From contig NZ_CP044990.1 in assembly GCF_009017495.1 (NCBI RefSeq), positions 2,921,001 to 2,985,000 of the forward strand: DNA of 64,000 bases, given 5' to 3'. Below the pieces are notes generated by a model, which did no database searches, was not told where the DNA came from, and saw nothing but the letters and a program-made list of their open reading frames with translations. Below are positions 13,712 to 23,055 of this stretch, in pieces. Within the stretch, counting starts at the first letter, position 1. Each line of letters starts with the position of its first letter. The translations under genes were made by a program, and so were the position numbers. This DNA comes from Deinococcus sp. AJ005 (GTDB taxonomy: Bacteria; Deinococcota; Deinococci; Deinococcales; Deinococcaceae).

Positions 13712-13782
13712 TCCCAGCCGGAAGTGAACGTGCCTGCGCGGCCTCTTCCGCACCCAGATGGGACAGCTTTGCCTTCGCTCCA

Positions 13783-13858
<76 letters not shown>

Positions 13859-13904
13859 CAGTTTCATCGTCAGTTACAGTCGGCGGTGAAACCATGACAA
13901 CTGC

Positions 13905-13990
<86 letters not shown>

Positions 13991-14012
13991 GCGCTTTACC
14001 TCCTCTCATCCT

Positions 14013-14085
<73 letters not shown>

Positions 14086-14112
14086 TATCCTTTTTCGCCC
14101 CCTCTCAGACGC

Positions 14113-14187
<75 letters not shown>

Positions 14188-14287
14188 GCAATCTTTACCA
14201 GAGTTCCACGGTTTCATGGAATCGGCCTGCATGTTTTTCGTGTGGGCCGCTTCTGATGACTCCCGCCGCAAAAACGTGAGGCAGGTC

Positions 14288-14316
14288 TTGGCGCGGGTCA
14301 GGTAGGCGGGTACACT
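14288..14316 (+). promoter_or_regulatory. Probable tuf promoter
   Basis: TTGGCG (14288-14293), 17-bp spacer and TACACT (14311-14316), leaving an mRNA leader of roughly 80 nt before the tuf start. It suggests tuf can be expressed apart from the tRNAs upstream. Confidence 0.65.
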
Positions 14317-14401
14317 GTTCAGGCTTGCCCGCCGTTGAATTTAACAGCAGGGCAGTCTTCACCTCAAGCCCCCATTCAGTCTTTTTCAGGAGGACATCAA
14401 C

Positions 14402-15619
14402 ATGGCAAAAGGCACTTTTTCGCGCAGCAAGCCGCACGTGAACATCGGCACCATCGGTCACGTCGATCACGGCAAGACCACCCTGACCGCCGCCATCACC
14501 TTCACGGCAGCCGCGATGGACCCCACCATCGAAACGATGGACTACAGCCAGATCGACAAGGCCCCCGAAGAAAAGGCCCGTGGCATCACCATCAACACCT
14601 CCCACGTCGAGTACCAGACCGCCACCCGCCACTACAGCCACGTCGACTGCCCCGGCCACGCCGACTACATCAAGAACATGATCACCGGCGCAGCGCAGAT
14701 GGACGGCGCGATCCTGGTCGTCAGCTCCGCTGACGGCCCCATGCCCCAGACCCGCGAACACATCCTGCTGGGCCGCCAGGTGGGCATCCCCTACATGGTT
14801 GTCTTCATGAACAAGGTGGACATGGTCGACGACGAAGAGTTGCTCGAACTCGTGGAAATGGAAGTCCGTGAACTCCTGAGCAAGTACGAGTTCCCCGGCG
14901 ACGATCTGCCCGTGGTCAAGGGCAGCGCCCTCCAGGCACTGGAAGTTCTCCAGAAGAACCCCAAGACCCCCCGTGGTGAAGACAAGTGGGTCGACGGCAT
15001 CTGGGAACTTCTGGACGCCGTGGACAGCTACATCCCCACCCCCGAGCGCGACACCGACAAGGCGTTCCTGATGCCCGTCGAAGACGTCTTCACCATCACC
15101 GGACGCGGCACCGTCGCCACCGGACGTATCGAGCGCGGCATCGTCAAGATCCAGGATGAAGTCGAGATCGTGGGTCTGCGCGACACCAAGAAGACCACCG
15201 TGACCGGCGTGGAAATGCACCGCAAGCTGTTGGATTCCGGCATGGCCGGCGACAACGTGGGCGTGTTGCTGCGCGGCGTCGCTCGCGACGACGTGGAGCG
15301 CGGCCAGGTGCTCTCGAAGCCCGGCAGCATCAAGCCCCACACCAAGTTCGAAGCCAGCACCTACGTGCTGTCCAAGGACGAGGGTGGACGCCACAGCGCG
15401 TTCTTCGGCGGCTACCGTCCCCAGTTCTACTTCCGCACCACGGACGTGACCGGTGTGGTGGAACTGCCCGAAGGCGTGGAAATGGTCATGCCCGGCGACA
15501 ACATCACCTTCATCGTGGAACTGATCAAGCCGATCGCCATGGAAGAAGGACTGCGCTTCGCCATCCGTGAAGGTGGCCGCACCGTCGGCGCAGGCGTCGT
15601 GACCAAAGTCATCGAATAA
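14402..15619 (+). CDS. tuf: Elongation factor Tu
   Basis: GTPase that brings aminoacyl-tRNA to the ribosome. The 405 residues match the family. GTP-binding motifs are [13 protein letters not shown] (switch I region), [13 protein letters not shown] and the SA(L) guanine-specificity motif, followed by the two beta-barrel domains ending in [10 protein letters not shown]. It has a strong ribosome-binding site, AGGAGG, 7-8 nt before the ATG and is followed by a good terminator. The gene sits between the tRNA cluster and the rpmG-secE-nusG-ribosomal protein region. Confidence 0.98.
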   Translation: MAKGTFSRSKPHVNIGTIGHVDHGKTTLTAAITFTAAAMDPTIETMDYSQIDKAPEEKARGITINTSHVEYQTATRHYSHVDCPGHADYIKNMITGAAQMDGAILVVSSADGPMPQTREHILLGRQVGIPYMVVFMNKVDMVDDEELLELVEMEVRELLSKYEFPGDDLPVVKGSALQALEVLQKNPKTPRGEDKWVDGIWELLDAVDSYIPTPERDTDKAFLMPVEDVFTITGRGTVATGRIERGIVKIQDEVEIVGLRDTKKTTVTGVEMHRKLLDSGMAGDNVGVLLRGVARDDVERGQVLSKPGSIKPHTKFEASTYVLSKDEGGRHSAFFGGYRPQFYFRTTDVTGVVELPEGVEMVMPGDNITFIVELIKPIAMEEGLRFAIREGGRTVGAGVVTKVIE

Positions 15620-15632
15620 GCTTTGAAACTAG

Positions 15633-15665
15633 AAAGAGGAGGCTCTCGGGCTTCCTCTTTTTTTG
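15633..15665 (+). terminator. Terminator of tuf
   Basis: The stem AAAGAGGA/TCCTCTTT (15633-15640 with 15653-15660) is followed by a run of T, starting 14 nt past the tuf stop. A classic rho-independent terminator. Confidence 0.9.
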
Positions 15666-15696
15666 TTGCACCAATGCGGTGCGCTAGCCTGACCGC

Positions 15697-16260
15697 ATGG
15701 CAAAACAGTTTGCGGCCATCAGCCCAGAGCATCAGGCCTTCGTCGAGAGGCAGCCGATCTTCTTCGTAGGCACGGCGGCGGCGGACGGGCGGGTCAACGT
15801 GTCGCCCAAGGGAATGGACAGCCTGCGGGTGGTGGGGCCGAACCGGGTGATGTGGCTGAACGTGACGGGCAGCGGCAACGAGACTGCCGCGCACCTGCTC
15901 CAGCTTCCGCGCATGACGCTGATGTTCTGTGCCTTTGAAGGTGCGCCGCTGATCCTGCGACTGTACGGCACGGCCCGCATGGTCCAGCCGGATCAGGCCG
16001 AGTGGGCAGACCTTTACGCCCAGTTTCCACCGCTGCCTGCCGCGCGCCAGATCTATCTGCTGGACGTCAATCTGGTACAGACCTCCTGCGGAATGGCGGT
16101 GCCCCTGATGGACTTGCGCGAGGGACGCGAAAACCTGAACGAGGTTCACCACAAACTGAGTGACGGGCAACTGGACGACTACAGGCAGCGCAAGAACGCC
16201 CAGAGCATCGACGGATTTCCAACGGGACTGCCTGAATCCGCCGAAGCCTTACTTTCCTAA
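15697..16260 (+). CDS. Pyridoxamine 5'-phosphate oxidase family protein
   Basis: A 187-residue protein of the FMN-binding split-barrel fold. The N-terminal half has FFVGTAAADGRVNVSPKGMDSLRVV with the typical strand-turn pattern of this family, then RLYGTARMV in the second barrel half. It lacks the C-terminal dimerisation motif of true PdxH, so an assignment to vitamin B6 synthesis is not supported. It may be a flavin- or heme-linked reductase. TAGCCT (15685-15690) lies 6 nt before the ATG, indicating its own leaderless message. It interrupts the otherwise conserved tuf-rpmG order, with terminators on both sides, and looks like an inserted independent unit. Confidence 0.8.
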   Translation: MAKQFAAISPEHQAFVERQPIFFVGTAAADGRVNVSPKGMDSLRVVGPNRVMWLNVTGSGNETAAHLLQLPRMTLMFCAFEGAPLILRLYGTARMVQPDQAEWADLYAQFPPLPAARQIYLLDVNLVQTSCGMAVPLMDLREGRENLNEVHHKLSDGQLDDYRQRKNAQSIDGFPTGLPESAEALLS

Positions 16261-16310
16261 TTCTCCAGAAACGGCGGTGGACAGTCCGCCCGTCACGGTT
16301 TATACTCGTG

Positions 16311-16339
16311 GGTGTTGCCCGCCACCCCGGCGGGCTTTT
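16311..16339 (+). terminator. Terminator hairpin overlapping a -10 box before rpmG
   Basis: GCCCGCC (16317-16323) pairs with GGCGGGC (16329-16335), followed by TTTT. It ends the oxidase-like gene. A good -10 box, TATACT (16311-16316), abuts the stem, so rpmG-secE transcription may start within the hairpin sequence, which would then not fold in the new transcript. No clear -35 box was found. Confidence 0.6.
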
Positions 16340-16434
16340 ACCAGCGAATGATCCTGCCGCCATCAGAATGATTGTGGGCAGGCGCTGGGAGCAGAATTCC
16401 CCTTTATGGGGTGGCTGCGAAAGGAGCGACCAAC

Positions 16435-16602
16435 ATGGCGAAAGACGGACCCCGCATTATCGTGAAGATGGAAAGCACCGCCGGCACGGGCTTTTACTAC
16501 ACCACCACCAAGAATCGCCGCAACACGCAGGCCAAGCTGGAACTGCGCAAGTATGACCCCATGGCAAAAAAGCATGTGGTCTTCAAGGAGAAGAAGGTCT
16601 GA
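16435..16602 (+). CDS. rpmG: 50S ribosomal protein L33
   Basis: A 55-residue basic protein of the large ribosomal subunit with the family pattern [19 protein letters not shown] then KLELRKYDP. It has no zinc-binding Cys pairs, so it is the Cys-free form. AAGGAG precedes the ATG at 16435 by 8 nt; an upstream in-frame ATG at 16372 adds unrelated residues. The gene lies 76 bp before secE in the conserved rpmG-secE-nusG order. Confidence 0.95.
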   Translation: MAKDGPRIIVKMESTAGTGFYYTTTKNRRNTQAKLELRKYDPMAKKHVVFKEKKV

Positions 16603-16678
16603 TTCCGGTTTTCTCCAGGCGGCCTGTGCTGGCCCGGAGACGCCGTTTCAGTCCCCTTCCTCTTCCGCAGGTGAATGC

Positions 16679-16854
16679 ATGAATCTGATTCAGTACTTCC
16701 AGGACTCGCGCGCCGAACTGGCCCGTGTGTCGTGGCCGACGCGCCAGCAGGTGTTTGAAGGCACGCAGGCCGTGCTGATCTTCGTCGTGGCCCTGTCCAT
16801 CATCGTGTGGGTGCTGGACCTGGTGTTCAGCAACTTGATCCGATTGGTGCTGCC

Positions 16855-16858
<4 letters not shown>
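16679..16858 (+). CDS. secE: Preprotein translocase subunit SecE
   Basis: Small essential subunit of the SecYEG channel. The 59-residue protein has an amphipathic N-terminal part with the conserved [13 protein letters not shown] segment, followed by one membrane helix ([19 protein letters not shown]). This is the short single-helix form usual outside enterobacteria. The ATG at 16679 fits the family start; the frame open to 16553 is spurious. Its stop overlaps the nusG start as ATGA. Confidence 0.95.
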
Positions 16859-17427
<569 letters not shown>

Positions 17428-17451
17428 ATCCACGCTTCCTGCCTGCCGCAC

Positions 17452-17514
17452 TTGGCAGGAGCAGGCTGAGCGAGTAAAATGAAAAAGTTGCTGTCGCTCT
17501 GCCCATACGGGCAG
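17452..17514 (+). promoter_or_regulatory. Promoter and leader hairpin of rplK-rplA
   Basis: TTGGCA (17452-17457), 17-bp spacer and TAAAAT (17475-17480) form a strong promoter. The leader of about 100 nt carries a hairpin, CTGCCC/GGGCAG (17499-17514, loop ATAC). In many bacteria L1 represses this operon by binding its leader; that this hairpin is the site is an inference from position only. Confidence 0.7.
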
Positions 17515-17590
17515 CAGAGGCGGAACTTAGCGCTAGCACCCCATCACGTTCTGACAGGATGCGTTCAATCGGGGGAGCTAAGGAGTCAAA

Positions 17591-18017
<427 letters not shown>

Positions 18018-18025
<8 letters not shown>

Positions 18026-18713
18026 GCACGGCAAGCGCTACCGCGCACTGGAAGGCAAGGTGGACCGCGACAAGCAGTACACCATCGAGGAAGCCGCTGC
18101 CATGGTCAAGGACATCGCCACGGCGAAGTTCGATGAAACGGTGGAAGTCCACTTCCGCCTCGGCATCGATCCCCGCAAGAGTGACCAGAACGTGCGTGGC
18201 ACGGTTTCGCTGCCTCACGGCACGGGCCGTACCGTTCGCGTGGTGGTCATCACCAAGGGCGAGAACGTCGCCGCTGCCGAGGCCGCTGGCGCAGATGTGG
18301 CGGGCGGCGACGAGCTGATCGAACGCATCGCGGGCGGCTTCATGGATTTCGACGCCGTGGTGGCGACCCCCGACATGATGGCGGCTGTGGGTCAGAAACT
18401 GGCCCGTCTGCTGGGGCCGCGCGGCCTGCTGCCCAACCCCAAGAGCGGCACCGTAGGTCCCGACGTAACCGGCATGGTCTCCAGCCTCAAGGCCGGGCGC
18501 ATCGAATTCCGCAACGACAAGACCGGCGTGATCCACGCGCCCATCGGCAAGGCCAGCTTCGATCCGGCCAACCTGAGTGCCAACTACGCCGCGCTGGTCT
18601 CCGCGCTGGAAGGGGCCAAGCCCAGCAGCGCCAAGGGTGTGTTCATCCGCACCGTCTTCATGACCACCACGATGGGACCCAGCATTCCGCTGAGCCTCAG
18701 CGCCCAGTCCTGA
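18018..18713 (+). CDS. rplA: 50S ribosomal protein L1
   Basis: A 231-residue component of the L1 stalk that helps release deacylated tRNA, and in other bacteria the repressor of its own operon. Typical segments are [35 protein letters not shown] and the C-terminal [13 protein letters not shown]. The ATG at 18018 is chosen from family start (PKHGKRYR) and overlap with rplK. The longer frame to 17910 is a shadow of rplK. Confidence 0.98.
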
Positions 18714-18928
18714 ATATCTACTGAGGGGGCAGCACCGCCTCTCCCTCATTCCCAACTCCTGGCACCCCGGTGCAATTTTGCGCCTTTCCCCAATTCGTTT
18801 CTAGTGCGGCACCCAAGACAGCGGGGACCCTTGCCCGGTTTAAACATCCCGCCGAGTTGCCAGGCTGCGAAGCGCAAACGCGCGAACTTGCACCTGCAAA
18901 CTTGTTCAACCACGAGGAGGTTCACTGC
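18714..18928 (+). promoter_or_regulatory. Leader region of rplJ-rplL
   Basis: A 215-bp gene-free stretch between rplA and rplJ. It contains a short hairpin near 18760-18772 (GGCACC and GGTGC) followed by AATTTT, and the ribosome-binding site GAGGAGG at 18914-18920. By analogy, L10-L12 complexes bind such leaders to repress translation. No convincing promoter box was recognised. Confidence 0.5.
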
Positions 18929-19522
18929 GTGGCGAATCCCAAGAACGTGCAGACCCTCAGCACCCTCAAACAGAGCCTGAATGAAATCGAGACGTTTTAC
19001 GTCGTCGACTATCAGGGTCTGAGCGCAGGGCAACTGAGCAAACTGCGAAGAGACATCCGCGAGAAGGGCGGGCAACTGATCGTTGCCAAGAACACCCTGA
19101 TCGACCGCGCCCTTCAGGAAGGGGGCCGCGACTTCTCGGCCACCCTGAAAGGCCCCAGCGCCCTGGTGCTGGCCCACTCTGATCCTGCTGGCGTTGCCAA
19201 GGCTCTGGCCGACGCCGCCAAGGGCAACGACAAGGGTATTCCCTCTGTCAAGAGCGGCTTCCTGGAAGGCAACAAGGTGGACGCCAGTGTCGTCAACCGC
19301 ATTGCCAGCCTGGGCAGCAAGGAAACCTTGCAGGCCGAACTGGTCGGCGTGCTCAGCGCCCATCTCAGCAACTTCGTGGGCATCCTCGAAGCGTACAAGA
19401 CCAAGCTCGAAGAGGGCGGCGCTGGTAACAGTGCCGGTGCTGACGACAACGCTGTGGCCGAAGGTGCTGCTGCTGAGAGCGCTGCTGCTGGCGAAAGCAC
19501 CGATGAAGGCGCGGGCGCTTAA
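18929..19522 (+). CDS. rplJ: 50S ribosomal protein L10
   Basis: Anchors L7/L12 dimers to the ribosomal stalk. The product from the GTG at 18929 has 197 residues. The conserved part covers about residues 1-165, with [18 protein letters not shown] and [12 protein letters not shown] near the N-terminus. The last 35 residues form an Ala/Glu/Gly-rich acidic tail that standard L10 lacks, reminiscent of the acidic tails of archaeal and eukaryotic P0 stalk proteins. GTG is favoured by the strong GAGGAGG site 9 nt upstream; the longer frame to 18770 is unsupported. The rplL start follows after 81 bp. Confidence 0.95.
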   Translation: MANPKNVQTLSTLKQSLNEIETFYVVDYQGLSAGQLSKLRRDIREKGGQLIVAKNTLIDRALQEGGRDFSATLKGPSALVLAHSDPAGVAKALADAAKGNDKGIPSVKSGFLEGNKVDASVVNRIASLGSKETLQAELVGVLSAHLSNFVGILEAYKTKLEEGGAGNSAGADDNAVAEGAAAESAAAGESTDEGAGA

Positions 19523-19603
19523 GCGTCTGCATCTTTTCTCAGATCATCTTCAATCCACCATCAATCCTTAAAGTTTTAATTCCACTTCTGGAGGAACACC
19601 AAC

Positions 19604-19969
19604 ATGGCATACGACAAGCAGGCAATGATCGATCAACTCGGCACTCTGACCATCATGGAACTCGCGGACCTGATTGACGGCCTTAAAGAGCAGTGGGGCG
19701 TGACGGCTGCTGTTTCGATGGGTGGCGGCGCTGCTGCTGCGGCCCCCGCAGCCGAAGAGAAAACTGAATTTGACGTGGTTCTGGTGAGCGCCGGGGCCAG
19801 CAAGATCAACGTCATTAAGGAAATCCGCGCCATCACCGGCCTGGGTCTGAAGGAAGCCAAGGACATGAGCGAGAAGGGCGGCGCACTCAAGGAAGGCATC
19901 TCCAAGGACGAGGCCGACAAGTTCAAGGCCCAGTTGGAAGCCGTCGGCGCAACTGTCGAGCTGAAGTAA
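19604..19969 (+). CDS. rplL: 50S ribosomal protein L7/L12
   Basis: A 121-residue stalk protein that recruits translation GTPases. It has the dimerising N-terminal helices ([15 protein letters not shown]), an Ala-rich hinge ([14 protein letters not shown]) and the C-terminal domain with [26 protein letters not shown] precedes the ATG by about 9 nt. A strong terminator follows, so rpoB does not follow as it does in many bacteria. Confidence 0.98.
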   Translation: MAYDKQAMIDQLGTLTIMELADLIDGLKEQWGVTAAVSMGGGAAAAAPAAEEKTEFDVVLVSAGASKINVIKEIRAITGLGLKEAKDMSEKGGALKEGISKDEADKFKAQLEAVGATVELK

Positions 19970-20004
19970 GCCCCAACAGGCTTAACCCCGTTACCGGGAG
20001 TGCA

Positions 20005-20038
20005 GCCCCCTGGCCCTTTGTGGCCGGGGGGTTTTTTT
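20005..20038 (+). terminator. Terminator of rplJ-rplL
   Basis: CCCCCTGGCC pairs with GGCCGGGGGG (one weak pair), loop of about 6 nt, followed by seven T residues. It closes the ribosomal protein cluster. Confidence 0.92.
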
Positions 20039-20106
20039 GTGGTCTTGGTTTGAAGGCAGGGCCTGCGCGGTGGCCCCCTCACTCTTCCGACGCTGCGCAT
20101 CTCCTT

Positions 20107-20130
20107 CCCTTTCCCACAAGTGGGAAAGGG
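20107..20130. repeat. Perfect 11-bp palindrome
   Basis: CCCTTTCCCAC and its exact complement are separated by two bases, giving a hairpin with up to 9-11 bp. There is no T-tract on either side. It lies between convergent rplL and the leucine-rich-repeat-variant gene. It could be a terminator or a member of an intergenic palindrome family; only one copy was noticed here. Confidence 0.45.
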
Positions 20131-20160
20131 AAAAGGCGAATAGCGCTTCCATATCAAGTT

Positions 20161-20757
20161 TTATGGCAGGAGTCGCTGCCTCATTGCCTGCCGTACCAGT
20201 AGCGAACTGTCTTGACCCAGCCGTTCGGCGGCGTCGGGTTGAAGATCGGCGCGGGCCGCCAGCACCAGCCGCACGCCGTAATCCGAATCATCCAGCAGCG
20301 CGGTCAGCAATTCCAGCGACAGGTCAGGCCGGGCCGCCACCCGCGCCCGCACCTTCCAGACGGTATGCCGGGCAAGCTGGCGAATCTCATCCGTATTCAG
20401 CGCTGGGTGTCCGGCCACGGCCACCTGAAAGCGGGGATCGGCATGGGCCAGCGCGTAACGCCGGAGCCAGTCGGGCGCCTGGGGCTGGACCACCAGATTC
20501 AGCACGGTGTCGGTGGGCCAGCCCTCCAGCAGACCGGGGTGGGCCAGCCGTAGCAGGCTCAGGGCCGGGTTGCCCAGCACCTGGACGGAATAGTCGGCGG
20601 CCAGACGGCCCAGCAAGGCGGCGGGCGTGTTGGGATGGCCGGCCACTGCCGCGCGAATCTCTGGCGAAGGCTGTTCGGACAGCATGGTCAATTGCGCCGC
20701 CGTCAACGCTGGCGCTAGTACCGTTGCGTGGGGGGAAGAGCCAGTTTCTCCTGCCAT
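20161..20757 (-). CDS. Variant leucine-rich-repeat-like protein
   Basis: A 198-residue soluble protein built of about seven short helical repeats of the form x-x-HP-x-x-x-x-x-LL-x-x-LA (for example HPNTPAALLGRLA, NPALSLLRLA, HPALNTDEIRQLA, RPDLSLELLTALL). The pattern resembles the LRV or HEAT-like repeats of protein-binding scaffolds. No catalytic motif is seen. Its start overlaps the GIY-YIG-like gene by 43 bp, so it is the last gene of a three-gene operon. A shorter start (Met 25) is possible. The function is unknown. Confidence 0.65.
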   Translation of the reverse strand: MAGETGSSPHATVLAPALTAAQLTMLSEQPSPEIRAAVAGHPNTPAALLGRLAADYSVQVLGNPALSLLRLAHPGLLEGWPTDTVLNLVVQPQAPDWLRRYALAHADPRFQVAVAGHPALNTDEIRQLARHTVWKVRARVAARPDLSLELLTALLDDSDYGVRLVLAARADLQPDAAERLGQDSSLLVRQAMRQRLLP

Positions 20758-21041
20758 AGTGTCAGCAACTCCTCGAGATCATCTACCGGTTCGTCGCCGG
20801 GGTTTTTTGGCTCGATCTCGTCCAGCACTTCAAACACGAAAGTCTCGGGGCCGTCGGTCTGCCAGTCGGCCTGCATGACCCTGTTCGGGTGCAGGCCGTT
20901 CTGAAGCTGAAAACGAATGCGGTTGAGCATCCCGTCCAGATGGAGACTCTGGCCCAGCAGGGTGCGCCCGCTGGGCGCGTGCATTACGCGGTAGACGCCC
21001 ATGCGCGGTGTGAAATCCTTGTACTGGCGGGGCGCAGTCAC
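20715..21041 (-). CDS. GIY-YIG nuclease-like protein
   Basis: A 108-residue single-domain protein. MGVYRVMHAPSGRTLLGQS aligns with the GIY...YIG core of the nuclease superfamily, followed by LNRIRFQLQNGLHPN, QADW and FVFEVLDEIE, a pattern found in a widespread small GIY-YIG subgroup. The second core motif reads LLG, so the catalytic Tyr of YIG is missing and nuclease activity is doubtful. Its start overlaps the DUF2239 gene stop as ATGA, and its 3' end overlaps the repeat-protein gene. The substrate is unknown. Confidence 0.6.
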   Translation of the reverse strand: MTAPRQYKDFTPRMGVYRVMHAPSGRTLLGQSLHLDGMLNRIRFQLQNGLHPNRVMQADWQTDGPETFVFEVLDEIEPKNPGDEPVDDLEELLTLWQEKLALPPTQRY

Positions 21042-21601
21042 GATTTCTCCGTGAAGGCGGGCGCGGCCAGATACAGCGCGTGGGTGCGGAGATCCTCCGG
21101 CCAGGTCTGCAACTGGGCCGCGAATGCCGCGCCGTCGCCCGCATACAGGGCGCGGGTGGCGTCCTCGTAGCCGGGCAGATCACCGCCGATCACGCCCAGA
21201 AAGCGGTCTGTGGCGGTCTGGGCCTGTCGGCGGCGTTCACCGTCCGGGTCTGCCTTGCGGGCCTCGTCGATCAGCCGCCGCAATGCTGCCGAGGCTCCGC
21301 CACGCTGGCCCTCCAGCCACTCCCAGTGCCGGGGCAACAGCGTGACCTCACGGGCCACCACGCCCAGTCTGGGGCGGCCCGGCCCAGCTTTGGCGGGTGC
21401 GGGGGCGTAGCGCTCCAGCACGTCTTCCAGACTGCCGCGCAGGTCAAAGTCTGTTTGCCGCCCGGTCTGATCGTCAAAGGTCAGCAGGGGTAGAGAGGTG
21501 GCCCGTTCCCTGGACTTGAGGAAGGTCAGCACGTCCTGAAGTGGTGCCGTGAGCAGGCGTTCTTGGCCCTGGAAAATGGTCAGCGTCGGCAGGTCAGTCA
21601 T
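21038..21601 (-). CDS. DUF2239 family protein
   Basis: A 187-residue protein with the family hallmark GRPRLGVVAREVTLLPRHW followed by GGASAALRRLIDEAR. The N-terminal part, about 60 residues, is a separate small domain (TFDDQTGRQTDFDLRG). The function is not established; the central segment looks like a helix-rich nucleic-acid-binding or pyridine-ring-binding core, but this is a guess. It is first in a three-gene operon whose -10 box (TAGTAT) lies 6 nt before the ATG inside a large palindrome, so tight regulation is likely. Confidence 0.75.
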   Translation of the reverse strand: MTDLPTLTIFQGQERLLTAPLQDVLTFLKSRERATSLPLLTFDDQTGRQTDFDLRGSLEDVLERYAPAPAKAGPGRPRLGVVAREVTLLPRHWEWLEGQRGGASAALRRLIDEARKADPDGERRRQAQTATDRFLGVIGGDLPGYEDATRALYAGDGAAFAAQLQTWPEDLRTHALYLAAPAFTEKS

Positions 21602-21607
21602 GTAAAA

Positions 21608-21654
21608 ATACTATCCGGGTAGAATCGATCAAGTCAATATCACCCGGATAGTAT
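21608..21654 (-). promoter_or_regulatory. Operator palindrome over the DUF2239 operon promoter
   Basis: The arms ATACTATCCGGGT (21608-21620) and ACCCGGATAGTAT (21642-21654) are exact 13-bp inverted repeats, 21 bp apart. Each arm is itself nearly palindromic (CTATCCGGGTAG), suggesting two dimer sites. On the minus strand the promoter is TTGACT (21632-21637), an 18-bp spacer and TAGTAT (21608-21613), so one arm covers the -10 box. A repressor of TetR or a similar family is inferred. Confidence 0.75.
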
Positions 21655-21670
21655 CAATGGCTTAGCAATG

Positions 21671-22000
21671 TCAGGAGAATCTGGCCTCTGTCCGCTTTTG
21701 TGAAGGCAGCATCCGGCCCAGCAGCAACAGCAACAACCCATAGAGCAGCACATTGACTGCAAATGGAGCAGTCTGCCAGCCGAGCTGAGCCGGATCAACC
21801 CTGGCCGTGGCCTCTTCCTGGCCTGCCACGGCCTGAAGAGAGAAGGCCAGCGGCCAGCCTGCTTCCCGCACAGGCGCGGCGCAGGTGGCTCCCGGCGAAC
21901 ACGGCTCCGTCAGGCGGTAGACGACACGGTTGGCAAACAGACTGAGCAGTGTGCAAGCTACAGCCAGCATCAGGGTCAGCAACAGCCGCCGCACCCTCAC
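21671..22000 (-). CDS. Small membrane protein of unknown function
   Basis: A 109-residue protein with two membrane segments: one near the N-terminus (LLLTLMLAVACTLLSLFA) and one near the C-terminus (VNVLLYGLLLLLLGRML). The loop between them has three Cys, two within CSPGATCAAP, which may form a disulfide outside the membrane. The GTG at 22000 overlaps the TGA of the TPR gene (GTGA), which fixes the start and indicates an operon. I do not recognise the family. Confidence 0.65.
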   Translation of the reverse strand: MRVRRLLLTLMLAVACTLLSLFANRVVYRLTEPCSPGATCAAPVREAGWPLAFSLQAVAGQEEATARVDPAQLGWQTAPFAVNVLLYGLLLLLLGRMLPSQKRTEARFS

Positions 22001-22788
22001 TTCAGCTCGCGCCTCAGACCCGAAGCCAGATCGAACCATTCGCGTTCCTGGCGGCGGTAGAGGGCGGTGGCGCGGCTCTCGGTCTTGGCGATGGCGTCCA
22101 GCACGGTCTGCGCCTCGGCAGCGCGGCCCTGTTTGACCAGATAGGCGGCGTAGCGGGCGCGGGGTTCCTCGGTGGTGGCGGCGGTCAGGGCGTCTCTGTA
22201 GGTGGCGTCAGCCTGGGGCTTGCCCTGCGTTTCCTGGGCCTGGGCCAGCAGGGTCAGGGCGCGGGTGCGGGTGGCGGCGCTGGTCTTGAGGTCCACGGCG
22301 TTCAGACGGTCCTCGGCCCCAGCGGGATTGCCGCGCGCCAGATCCAGTTCGGCGCTGGTCAGCAAGACCACCGGATCGTCGGCGTAGATGCCCCGCAGCA
22401 GCGGGTCCAGGGTGGCCTGGGCCTCGTCCCTGCGCCCGGCGCGGGCCAGCAGGGCGGCCAGACCAGCGCGGTTGGCCAGCGTGTCGCTCTCGTCCAACTG
22501 CGCCTGGGACTCGCGGATGCGGGTGTCCAGCGGCTTAAGGGCCTCCACGCCGCGCGAGACCGCCTGCCCGGCCACGCGTCCGGTGCCGCGCAGGGAGGGG
22601 ATCAGGACCAGAAAGGTGTAGGCCAGTGCCCCCAGCATGCCGAAGATGCTGCCCAGCAGCGCCCCGAAGCCCAGCAGGAACATCCAGAACATCTGCTGCC
22701 GGGTCACGATGGCGTGGACCAGACCCACCACCGCCAGCCCGCGCAGCACGTTGAAGATCAGAGGAAGGTAGGGTTGGATGACGTCCAT
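21997..22788 (-). CDS. Membrane-anchored TPR-repeat protein
   Basis: A 263-residue protein. The first 75 residues hold two or three membrane helices (FNVLRGLAVVGLVHAIV and FWMFLLGFGALLGSIFGML). The rest is an Ala/Leu/Arg-rich helical array of about five TPR-like units (LAALLARAGRRDEAQATL, AAYLVKQGRAAEAQTVL). The ATG at 22788 is chosen because TATCAT (22796-22801) lies 7 nt upstream on the minus strand. A likely scaffold for envelope protein complexes; the partner is unknown. It is coupled to the small membrane protein gene downstream. The 267-bp gap to the GGDEF gene shows nothing else. Confidence 0.7.
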   Translation of the reverse strand: MDVIQPYLPLIFNVLRGLAVVGLVHAIVTRQQMFWMFLLGFGALLGSIFGMLGALAYTFLVLIPSLRGTGRVAGQAVSRGVEALKPLDTRIRESQAQLDESDTLANRAGLAALLARAGRRDEAQATLDPLLRGIYADDPVVLLTSAELDLARGNPAGAEDRLNAVDLKTSAATRTRALTLLAQAQETQGKPQADATYRDALTAATTEEPRARYAAYLVKQGRAAEAQTVLDAIAKTESRATALYRRQEREWFDLASGLRRELK

Positions 22789-23055
22789 CTGGACCATGAT
22801 AGACGGCAGGCCAAAAGAAAATAGGAGTGCAGCTCGCCCCATCTGCCACGCCACGGTTCAGGCCGTCCACACAAATGGCCTGACGATGAGAAGATGAACA
22901 TTCTCGCTCCCAGCAGGCTCCAGGCAAGAAAGTGGTGACATCGCATGGCCTAGACTGAGGGCCTATGTTCAGGCCCCAGCTCTTCTGGTCGAGACTGTCC
23001 CCACTGCCGGAGGCTGTCCGGGCCTGCGGGCTGTAAAGCGGCAGGTGGAAGATAT

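Noticed and set aside
20040..20160. rpoB start after rplL
   Set aside because: A strong terminator and a convergent gene follow rplL; no RNA polymerase sequence is present.
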